From a virus, in the IMG/VR virus record IMGVR_UViG_3300049846_001564, positions 1-52,790 of that record: a DNA stretch of 52,790 nt; one strand, written 5' to 3'. Numbering within the stretch: position 1 is the first letter of the stretch; the number at the start of each line of letters is the position of its first letter. Below the pieces are notes generated by a model, which did not search any database, was not told the DNA's origin, and saw only the letters and a program-made list of their open reading frames with translations. Shown piece by piece: positions 32,663-39,464 of the stretch. The translations under genes and the position numbers were made by a program.

Positions 32663-33451
32663 TTATATTTTTCTATCATCATATTCTACAATACCTTTAT
32701 TAATCGCATATTGGTGTATTTCATGTCCGCGCTCTAAATTAAAAGCATTCCATTCTTTAGTTGAAATAGAATCCTTAGTACACGTTGTATAACAATTAGG
32801 CGTCTCATATAAAGTTATTTTATGAATACGCAAATTATCATACTGCTTAAATAAGATTTCCATAGCTAAAAATATTTCTTTAGCTATATTCTCCGCAGAT
32901 GGATTACAATATTCTCTGGCGCCATTTAGTGACATCAACCATAATTTACTACCTAATTTTTTGGTTACGTCTATTAATTCAGTGTCCTTCGGATTGAGAA
33001 TCATGCCATGATCTAAAATATCATCTATCCATTGACACCCAACTCTTTTTATTTCTTTAAAGTCAATGGCATACCCAATAGCTTCCATTTCATTGAATTC
33101 AAATTCGAGTTCGTATAAATATGTGTGGCCCTAATTTGTTATCGTAGAAGTTCTTTATCATCTACTTCTTATAGTTTCCTATAAGATCGGACTATATCAT
33201 CAGTATATAACTGTCGGGAGCTCGTGGAAGTTTTATTGTTGGGACTCAACTTCTAGTCTCTGAACCTTTTATGAAACTCATAACCCTTCATAACTTGGCT
33301 GCTGATTGGCATATCTTTCGAATTAGCGTTCCAGCAATTCACCCGATTTATAGTGCACCGCTCAATGCACATTAAAACATTTCATTCTTTCATTCATAAC
33401 ACGATGGCCAGAATCAAAGGATCCTTTCCTCGTTATGTATTGTACTTTCAT
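32663..33451 (-). CDS. queD: 6-carboxytetrahydropterin synthase, interrupted by a group I intron
   Basis: Two exons: 33451-33365 (29 codons) and 33130-32663 (155 codons plus stop), joined to a 184-residue protein. Exon 1 gives FDSGHRVMNERMKCFNVH, with the first zinc His and catalytic Cys. Exon 2 starts GHTYLYELEFEFNEMEAIGY, so splicing rebuilds the zinc-binding HGH. Later YAIDFKEIK, DDILDHGMILN and ITLYETPNCY are QueD hallmarks. Unspliced, exon 1 runs straight into TGA. QueD converts dihydroneopterin triphosphate to carboxytetrahydropterin. Exon 1 overlaps the end of the homing endonuclease gene by 38 bases. Confidence 0.92.
33131..33364 (-). ncRNA. Group I intron in queD
   Basis: 234-nt intron without an ORF. 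P1: exon end GTGCAT pairs with GTGCAC 6 nt into the intron, giving the expected U-G pair at the 5' splice site. The intron ends in G (AAATTAG) before exon GGCCAC. Core elements are present in order: AATTGCTGGAACG (P), AATCAGCAGCC (Q), GTTCAGAGACTAG (R) and GATATAGTCC (S), so P4 and P7 can form. It lies between the codons for H and GH of the conserved HGH motif. Confidence 0.92.
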
Positions 33452-34088
33452 ATTCCATTAATTTAAATTTGTTATTGATTATATGTTTATAATGCGGCAA
33501 AAACTTTTTATTTACAATAAATATAACATTAAAATCAGTGTATTCCAAATACGCATAAATTTTTTTTATATTTCGATCTCTGCCTTTACTAGTAGCAGAT
33601 GCTATACCCGATACTTCTATAATGTTATTGTTGACTATAAAATCTGGTTTATATAATGCATCTAATATTTTTAAAGTAGGTTCCCGTAATACGGTGTGCG
33701 TGCATATCAATTTGTAAATTTCAACTTCATATGAACTCCTAAACCAAATATCTTTGTATTTTATTCCTCTATTTATATTGGACAATACTTTATTAAGGCT
33801 ATTTTCATTTGCCATAGGATTGTCTTTACCTCGTTTAAACCCGCATGCCGGTGTACTTGTACCGTATATTTCTTTATATGTTTTGCCTCGAGTCGAACAT
33901 CCCATTCCAAATCTACGACCCGGGGTTTTTATTATTTTACCACAACCGCATGCACATTCACGTGGTTGTTTGCACTCGGTGCACGTATAACATTTAACAT
34001 CAGCAGCTTTAAAATTTACATTGCAATATTTGCATTTACAATCAAACTTTAATTTTTTAGGAGCGTATTTGCCTCGAATTAAACTCAT
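33414..34088 (-). CDS. Free-standing homing endonuclease, NUMOD3-like and PD-(D/E)XK-like
   Basis: 224 residues. N-terminus has several Cys pairs (CKCKYC, CYTCTECK, CACGCGK), likely zinc fingers. GKTYKEIYGTSTPACGFKRG with KDNPM resembles the NUMOD3 DNA-binding module. The C-terminal part has WFRSSYEVEIYKL and YKPDFIVNNNIIEVSG, the E...PDF...ExxG pattern of PD-(D/E)XK homing enzymes. The gene ends inside queD exon 1, upstream of the intron instead of within it, which suggests collaborative homing of the ORF-less intron. Confidence 0.82.
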   Translation of the reverse strand: MSLIRGKYAPKKLKFDCKCKYCNVNFKAADVKCYTCTECKQPRECACGCGKIIKTPGRRFGMGCSTRGKTYKEIYGTSTPACGFKRGKDNPMANENSLNKVLSNINRGIKYKDIWFRSSYEVEIYKLICTHTVLREPTLKILDALYKPDFIVNNNIIEVSGIASATSKGRDRNIKKIYAYLEYTDFNVIFIVNKKFLPHYKHIINNKFKLMEYESTIHNEERIL

Positions 34089-34110
34089 TGTTGTACATAG
34101 TATTATTTAC

Positions 34111-34120
34111 TATAAATATA
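34111..34120 (-). promoter_or_regulatory. TATATTTATA-type motif upstream of the endonuclease gene
   Basis: TATATTTATA on the minus strand, 22 bases before the ATG at 34088. Fits the recurrent promoter-like motif of this window. Confidence 0.35.
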
Positions 34121-34168
34121 CCAAATGCTAAAAATACCATGCCTATAATAATGATAGTTCAAACAATA

Positions 34169-34321
34169 TTACACGGTTTCTTCCATTATACCTACTATTT
34201 CAGCAACTAAAAAAATACCAGCTGAAATTTCAAACATTTTAGCAAATAAAGCTATACAGGCAACTATACGTAAGCATGATTTAAACATACTTAAGTGAAA
34301 ATGTGTTAATTTTCCTTTCAT
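34169..34321 (-). CDS. Small membrane protein, 50 residues
   Basis: Start ATG at 34321 overlaps the stop of the upstream gene as TAATG. The product has a hydrophobic stretch (CLRIVACIALFAKMFEISAG and on) and ends EETV. Probably one membrane helix pair; function unknown. Confidence 0.6.
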   Translation of the reverse strand: MKGKLTHFHLSMFKSCLRIVACIALFAKMFEISAGIFLVAEIVGIMEETV

Positions 34322-34524
34322 TATATTACAAAATATTCTTGTTTAACTTCATGAAATGCAGGCATACGTAGGCCAGTTTCTTCATCAACCTTAAAACCGA
34401 ATCTAAAAAAATAACGGCCTTGTAAATATGCTTTCAAATGAGCTTTTTCAAAATTAGCATCTTTTTTCTCAGGAAAAAGATTACCTAAAAACTTACGTGA
34501 TAATTTTCTAGTTTGTTTTTTCAT
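34321..34524 (-). CDS. Hypothetical protein
   Basis: 67 residues, basic (starts MKKQTRKLSRKFLGNLFPEK). No membrane segment; a KAHLKAYLQGRYFFRFGF centre. Overlaps the membrane-protein genes on both sides by short joins. Function unknown. Confidence 0.6.
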   Translation of the reverse strand: MKKQTRKLSRKFLGNLFPEKKDANFEKAHLKAYLQGRYFFRFGFKVDEETGLRMPAFHEVKQEYFVI

Positions 34525-34660
34525 TTTTTAACTTTTTAATTTTTATTCGAAATATATTCTTAATATAATAACCACTCGGTATTAAACCAAATAATAGTAG
34601 AAAAATATTTGCATGCGGCTCACCGCATAAACCAAATAAATGTTTTATCGTTTCAATCAT
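34508..34660 (-). CDS. Small membrane protein
   Basis: 50 residues from ATG 34660; an in-frame ATG at 34693 lies inside a perfect hairpin and is less likely. One membrane segment (NIFLLLFGLIPSGYYIKNIF) followed by a lysine-rich tail. Ends with TAG, overlapping the next gene by 17 bases. Unknown function. Confidence 0.55.
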   Translation of the reverse strand: MIETIKHLFGLCGEPHANIFLLLFGLIPSGYYIKNIFRIKIKKLKNEKTN

Positions 34661-34684
34661 TTTAAAACTTTTTAATTGTTGAAT

Positions 34685-34704
34685 AGCACTCATATTTGAG
34701 TGCT
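34685..34704. other. Perfect 8-bp hairpin
   Basis: AGCACTCA and TGAGTGCT flank a 4-nt loop. No T-tract follows on the minus strand, so it is not a standard terminator. It lies between two small membrane-protein genes and could protect or pause the transcript. Confidence 0.7.
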
Positions 34705-34725
34705 ACCCAACGCATACACACTAAA

Positions 34726-34935
34726 CTATTCGTTAACCGAACTTACATTTGATAATTGGATTCGTTTCCTTGCCTGAATTCTAAAATATATAGTTCCACT
34801 TAAACCCACTATGGTTAATATATCTCTTAATGTAGCATCAACATCAAAACCTAATAATTGTGTAAGTATTGGTGCCAATGCAACCACTGCAGACCAAATC
34901 GTTCTCGATTCAATCCAAGATTTTACTTCTACCAT
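34726..34935 (-). CDS. Small membrane protein, holin-like in layout
   Basis: 69 residues. SWIESRTIWSAVVALAPILT leads into a membrane segment, then a second hydrophobic part (ILTIVGLSGTIYFRI) and a basic tail QARKRIQL. The WxxSxTxWxxxxxxxxxxxxQ start and final RI-T/A-RxxI pattern match small phage membrane proteins often listed as holin-like. Ends with TAG. A lysis role is an inference. Confidence 0.55.
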   Translation of the reverse strand: MVEVKSWIESRTIWSAVVALAPILTQLLGFDVDATLRDILTIVGLSGTIYFRIQARKRIQLSNVSSVNE

Positions 34936-34938
34936 ATA

Positions 34939-35283
34939 TTATTTAGATTCAGATAAAGTTTTACGTTGATCACGCAATTTAGCTGCCAACTCAAAATCTT
35001 CTGAATTAATAGCTTCTTCCAGTTGTTTTTCGATGTCTTTTAATTTTAAAGACTTTTCTTTTTGGTCTTCATATCCAATTGGGTATGATTGTGTACTAAT
35101 AATTTTAGTTTCACCGTCAGTCGATGTATATGTATTTGTTACAATAACATATCCATTCTTTTCTTCACGAGAAGTTTCAACGATACCAGACTTTTTTAGT
35201 TCTTCCCAATCGTAATCCATTTTTGGTGATTCGAATCCAAATAAGGATGACAAATCAAATAAACTTTTTCTTCTTCCGAACAT
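34939..35283 (-). CDS. Protein with C-terminal UVR motif
   Basis: 114 residues. The final about 35 residues (KQLEEAINSEDFELAAKLRD) match the UVR motif that joins UvrB and UvrC and occurs in ClpC and McsA. The N-terminal part (FDLSSLFGFESPKMDYDWEE) is not recognised. It might bind a Uvr protein or act as a stress adaptor; that is inference. Confidence 0.7.
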   Translation of the reverse strand: MFGRRKSLFDLSSLFGFESPKMDYDWEELKKSGIVETSREEKNGYVIVTNTYTSTDGETKIISTQSYPIGYEDQKEKSLKLKDIEKQLEEAINSEDFELAAKLRDQRKTLSESK

Positions 35284-35295
35284 AGTATTATAATT

Positions 35296-35478
35296 TTAAA
35301 CGTTAACTGATTTAACTTGTTCACTTATTTCCTTACGATAAGTTTTACAAATTTTACTAATTTCTTGTAAAGCTTTACGAGCCCTACGAGCCGCGGCCTT
35401 ATTTCCTTTTTCAGTAAAGGCCAAAGCATTTGTTTCTAATTCTAACATTAATTGTTTTAAATCACTGATTTGTTGCAT
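35296..35478 (-). CDS. Hc1-type histone-like protein
   Basis: 60 residues. DLKQLMLELETNALAFTEKG then NKAAARRARKALQEISKICK and YRKEISEQ closely follow the short histone H1-like (Hc1) proteins of Bacteroidota, including the KGNKAAxxRxRKxxQE core. These bind DNA without sequence preference. A phage version suggests compaction of phage DNA or interference with the host nucleoid. Confidence 0.8.
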   Translation of the reverse strand: MQQISDLKQLMLELETNALAFTEKGNKAAARRARKALQEISKICKTYRKEISEQVKSVNV

Positions 35479-35528
35479 ATAACTTTTGTTTTAAAGATTT
35501 ATAATAAATATAAGTAACCTAAATTTAT

Positions 35529-36680
35529 CTACCAAATAAAATATTTATTACGTTTAACTAATTTCATTTCCTTTAAGATATTTGAATTAGAATCCGAAAT
35601 AACAACCATATAAATACCCGCAGGAAACTTACTGATATTAATATTGTTAGTGCCTATATGTAATTCATCTGCCTCAACAATATCGCCGGATATACCAAAT
35701 ATATTATAAAATACATACTTATGTTCGTGTTGTGCTATCTCTATAATTAAATTATCCGTAGCTGGATTCGGAAATATATTTATTACTGGATTCATATTAA
35801 TTTTGGTTATACCTACCGACAATGGTGGTTGTGTTATAGTTATAGTTTTACCCGCTACATCAATGGTTCCTGTCCTAAGAGATGAAGTTAAATTATCAGC
35901 AACTGTAATAGATACATTACCGGTACCGGAACCTACCGAATTAGTAGATAACCATGAAGCTCCTTGTGTTACGGTAGCTTGCCATTGACAACCTCCCTGT
36001 ACAGTAACCGTTGATATATTATTATATACTGCAAAATTTGAATTAGGGCACGTAAAAGATGAAGGACCTATTGTATAATTACAAGTCATAGTCGCAGTAA
36101 CATAAAAATCATCCATTCTAAAAACAGTATTGCCGGACGCGTTACTTATAAACCGCATACGTATTCTAACATTTTTATTTTGGTTTACATAACCATATGG
36201 TATAACCAAATAATATGAAGACCATGGTGCGCAGCTTCCATTATTATAACCGGGCTGAGCTTGCAATACTCCTAAATACCCTAGGTCTTTTTTTAATACA
36301 GTACCGGACGCGTCTAATATATCAAAAAATACATAGTCACCCACAGTCAACATCTCGCTCGTACTAATAGATGCTTTTAAGAAAAGAGTACATGCAGTAG
36401 TAGCTTGCGGACACATGAAAAATGGCGACAACAACGTGTCAGCCATATTACTATATCCGGTTTTACCATCCGTAGATCCGGACCAAACATATTTATTTGA
36501 ACTACTTTGTCCGCAGGAATTAGAATCAATCCTTAGTGTGCCTACTTTATCAAACACCCATCCAGTATTACCGTTATTGAAATCGCCATTTGGTATTGAT
36601 ATAGTTACTGTTTGTGCAAAAGTTTGGATGTTACACCAAACTATAAATAATAAAAATAAAATTATCTTTTTCATATTCAA
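35529..36680 (-). CDS. Secreted BACON-domain protein with type IX secretion sorting domain
   Basis: 383 residues. Signal peptide at 1-22 (KKIILFLLFIVWCNIQTFAQ). Residues about 23-200 form a beta-sandwich region with cysteines. About 215-285 is a BACON domain (CQWQATVTQGASWLSTNS then NVSITVADNLTSSLRTGTID and TITQPP). The last about 85 residues (INIFPNPATDNLIIEIAQHE ... FPAGIYMVVISD) are a type A T9SS sorting domain, found on proteins exported by Bacteroidota. The phage product is thus likely sent to or through the host outer membrane. Ends with TAG. Confidence 0.88.
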   Translation of the reverse strand: MNMKKIILFLLFIVWCNIQTFAQTVTISIPNGDFNNGNTGWVFDKVGTLRIDSNSCGQSSSNKYVWSGSTDGKTGYSNMADTLLSPFFMCPQATTACTLFLKASISTSEMLTVGDYVFFDILDASGTVLKKDLGYLGVLQAQPGYNNGSCAPWSSYYLVIPYGYVNQNKNVRIRMRFISNASGNTVFRMDDFYVTATMTCNYTIGPSSFTCPNSNFAVYNNISTVTVQGGCQWQATVTQGASWLSTNSVGSGTGNVSITVADNLTSSLRTGTIDVAGKTITITQPPLSVGITKINMNPVINIFPNPATDNLIIEIAQHEHKYVFYNIFGISGDIVEADELHIGTNNINISKFPAGIYMVVISDSNSNILKEMKLVKRNKYFIW

Positions 36681-36724
36681 AATATAAACATAAAAATAGA
36701 TAATATAATTGATACTACCAAATT

Positions 36725-37540
36725 TTATTTTACGTCCGAATCTTTTGGTGCTATAAAATTGACCATTCCCTTACTCAATAATTTCTTATAATCGGTAGAA
36801 TCATCCGTTTGCGGCATTGATTTTCTATCCGCAGCCCATGGTTTGGGAGCATTATTCTGTTTCATTTTACTAACATTATTCCAAATATATGATGCTAGTG
36901 ATTCAGAATTATTATTTGATATTTTTTCATGCTTATAATACAAGGAAGTGCATTCAGGTATAGCCGTGTCTGTAACATATTTTTTTACCTTACCCTCCGA
37001 TGTATTCAATAAATTTTGTCCTTTTACTGTAGCAGTAGGCATTTCCCCGGTATCAGCTACAATTGCCAAATGAACAGCTTTTAATATGGTTTCCGGGTGT
37101 TGTGGTACTTTAAAGTCAACAACTCGTATGCTAGCTTCCGGGTTACAAATATATAATTGGCTCCAACGATGATGCCCGTCAATAATCCATTTACTATTTA
37201 ATACTACGATAGGACTTGAAACGGTGATTGATCCACCTTCAAGAAATTTATCTACTTGTTTATATTGATCAACCAAAATTACTTTTAATGATTGTTCAAA
37301 TCCTATTTCGTTTTGAGTGGGCAATAAATTCTTTACTGGAATTGATTTTTCCGCAAAAGTTATTTTTTCATCATTAGGTTTACCATCAGTTAAACCGGCT
37401 TGTATAACCGCTTGGATTCTCTTATCACTTGCCAATGTCTTAAACTTATCAGCAAATTTATCGATAGGATAATCAAGTATATGTTGCAATACTTGAGTAG
37501 CCGCATTGGTTTCTAATAAAAGTGATTTAAGTTTAATCAT
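36725..37540 (-). CDS. ParB/sulfiredoxin-like domain protein with MIKLKSLLLE start
   Basis: 271 residues. SPIVVLNSKWIIDGHHRWSQ contains the IxDGHHRW motif of the ParB/Srx nuclease-like fold. The first ten residues, MIKLKSLLLE, resemble the capsid-targeting leaders of T4-like internal proteins and are shared in style with the protein at 39212-39445. The rest lacks clear motifs. It may be a virion-packaged DNA-acting protein; both roles are inferences. Confidence 0.65.
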   Translation of the reverse strand: MIKLKSLLLETNAATQVLQHILDYPIDKFADKFKTLASDKRIQAVIQAGLTDGKPNDEKITFAEKSIPVKNLLPTQNEIGFEQSLKVILVDQYKQVDKFLEGGSITVSSPIVVLNSKWIIDGHHRWSQLYICNPEASIRVVDFKVPQHPETILKAVHLAIVADTGEMPTATVKGQNLLNTSEGKVKKYVTDTAIPECTSLYYKHEKISNNNSESLASYIWNNVSKMKQNNAPKPWAADRKSMPQTDDSTDYKKLLSKGMVNFIAPKDSDVK

Positions 37541-37543
37541 GTT

Positions 37544-38737
37544 TTAATACACAGTCGTAGTTCCGTGCGTAAGCCTATTATATTTAGGAACGGATTTATT
37601 AAAATTACTACCTACACGATTCACCTGAAATTCACTATGGTCATCATATCGATCATCATTTGGTTTGAATATTCGTTTAACATTATTCAGTTTCACTATA
37701 TTATCCGTATAATAATCATAACCAGGGGCGCCAAATGTGAATCCTGTCATTTTACTTAAACGTTTTTCATCTGAAGTCGACATTTCCTTCGTTGTTCTAA
37801 AAAATATTCTAGGATGCGGTTCGCGGCCGTAATCAATATATAACATATCACACGGAGAAGTTTCACCGGTGTACCCGGCGCCACTCGTATATTTTTCCTT
37901 TGCGAGCTTATATCCTAATTTGTGTAATGCTGCCAATACAACATTGCACCTATCATTTATTTGTTTAAGTTCCTCAGGCGAAAATTTCGGTGCTTTTTTC
38001 TTGGTACTTGGTTTAGACTCGTCCTCTGCTTCATCATCTAACATACCCTGCAAAATATCTTTAAATTCCTCTACAGCGACATTAGCAGAAACATATCCAT
38101 TTAGTTCTTCTTGTTCCCAATCATCAGTATAATCTATACCAACTTGCTTAGCGAGTCTAGTCATTTCTTTCTGTGATTCTTCGTATACATCCTCATCTTC
38201 TTTATACCGAGCTCGCTGAGCTAATAATGATTTCAATTTAGAAAAATCTAAATCTTTAATCTTTTTGGGAGTATTGGCTTCCGATAATCTATTAGCTTCG
38301 CTCGTTATTCCAGCGCCGTATTTTTGTTTTAATCTAGTTATAATTGAATCATAAGTGGCATATGGATCTACTAATTGTACATTTATAAATGATATTATAC
38401 CCTTAGATAGTTCCGAATTTTTAATCTTATTTTTAATTAGCATTTTTAATTTAGTCAATTTATCTAAATCAGTTTTAGCTAATTCATTCATACGTTGTTT
38501 AGGTAGCTTATCATATTTTTCAACGTCTTTTTCAAATTCAGATTCATATTTACGTTGTGCCTCGCGTGCATAATATGATGTGTAATCCATACTAGTTCCT
38601 GCTTCATACACGGCAGCAGCATATTCAATACCGTTCTTTTTAGCTACAGCATCTAAGAATTGTGCCTGTGCCGAAGTACCGGACGCAGTAAATCTACTTT
38701 TCTTTAATGCGTTTATTTTATCAAATATAGTACTCAT
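37544..38737 (-). CDS. Hypothetical protein, possibly virion-associated
   Basis: 397 residues, strongly helical N-terminal half with long charged stretches (KYESEFEKDVEKYDKLPKQR), an acidic linker near 235 (DDEAEDESKPSTKKKAPKFS), and a C-terminal domain with YIDYGREPHPRIFF. No family recognised. Lies beside the ParB-like gene with 3 bases between; ATGA overlap with the next gene upstream. A scaffold or virion role is possible. Confidence 0.65.
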   Translation of the reverse strand: MSTIFDKINALKKSRFTASGTSAQAQFLDAVAKKNGIEYAAAVYEAGTSMDYTSYYAREAQRKYESEFEKDVEKYDKLPKQRMNELAKTDLDKLTKLKMLIKNKIKNSELSKGIISFINVQLVDPYATYDSIITRLKQKYGAGITSEANRLSEANTPKKIKDLDFSKLKSLLAQRARYKEDEDVYEESQKEMTRLAKQVGIDYTDDWEQEELNGYVSANVAVEEFKDILQGMLDDEAEDESKPSTKKKAPKFSPEELKQINDRCNVVLAALHKLGYKLAKEKYTSGAGYTGETSPCDMLYIDYGREPHPRIFFRTTKEMSTSDEKRLSKMTGFTFGAPGYDYYTDNIVKLNNVKRIFKPNDDRYDDHSEFQVNRVGSNFNKSVPKYNRLTHGTTTVY

Positions 38738-39201
38738 GATACGACCTTTAATTTAACCCAAATAATAAACTGACCTTCATACCCATCATCTGCGTGATTA
38801 AAAAATTCTACACGATCACCTACAAACCCGTGACCACCCATTCTAGCAATTCGTAATGATTTCGATGTGTCTATCTTATCAGCTAATTGATTTAATTTTT
38901 TATATATTTCATCTTTCAATGATTTTGATTTGGAAAATAATGTATCTTCAACTCGAACTCGAATCTCGATAGCATTATCTTCAGTAAAGATTGAATCAGT
39001 TTCAGTAAAGATTGAATCAGTACCATATTTATTATCTAACGTAACCAAATATTTTTGTATCAATCGTATTTCATCATTGAAATTATCAGACACTATTTTT
39101 AATCCTTGTATCTCAGCTGCCAGACTTTGCATTTTGATTGAAATCTTTTTAGTATATTTGTTTATCAACTCGTCTGGGCGAATCTTACCACTAGTAGCCA
39201 T
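38734..39201 (-). CDS. Hypothetical coiled-coil protein with tandem repeat
   Basis: 155 residues. Helical first half (KKISIKMQSLAAEIQGLKIV), then TDSIFTETDSIFTE, which comes from a 21-bp tandem duplication, and a C-terminal domain with GHGFVGDRVEFFNHADDGYE. Unknown function. Overlaps the next gene by ATGA. Confidence 0.6.
   Translation of the reverse strand: MATSGKIRPDELINKYTKKISIKMQSLAAEIQGLKIVSDNFNDEIRLIQKYLVTLDNKYGTDSIFTETDSIFTEDNAIEIRVRVEDTLFSKSKSLKDEIYKKLNQLADKIDTSKSLRIARMGGHGFVGDRVEFFNHADDGYEGQFIIWVKLKVVS
38980..39021. repeat. Perfect 21-bp tandem duplication
   Basis: The unit TTCAGTAAAGATTGAATCAG plus T occurs twice without gap. It keeps the reading frame and duplicates seven residues, probably by recent slippage. 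Confidence 0.9.
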
Positions 39202-39211
39202 AATTTTTAAT

Positions 39212-39445
39212 TTAATTTCCGGTTCTAACTTTTACTAATTTAGCACAAGTTTTTAATGATTGCCCGATTTTCCCGGCATCCATATTAGATAAACTTTCTT
39301 TATTGTCAGTGAAATATTTTGATAATGCTTCAAAAAATACTTGCATAGATTCAGCATCTAACTCAGTAACCACGTCTAATGCAGCGGCTGCCTGCCGGTT
39401 AGCTTGGTTACTATAATTCTCTTTTAAAATGTCTTTTAGTTTCAT
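39212..39445 (-). CDS. Small protein with MKLKDILKE leader
   Basis: 77 residues from ATG 39445. A TTG further upstream would add six residues but lies inside the TATATTTATTATT motif that precedes the ATG, so the ATG is preferred. It starts MKLKDILKENYSNQANRQAA and is helical throughout. The leader resembles MIKLKSLLLE of the ParB-like protein. Function unknown. Confidence 0.6.
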   Translation of the reverse strand: MKLKDILKENYSNQANRQAAAALDVVTELDAESMQVFFEALSKYFTDNKESLSNMDAGKIGQSLKTCAKLVKVRTGN

Positions 39446-39464
39446 AATAATAAATATATCCAAA

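Noticed and set aside
33414-34088. Endonuclease gene as part of a longer intron
   Set aside because: queD exon 1 (33365-33451) lies between the endonuclease gene and the 234-nt intron, so the gene is outside the intron.
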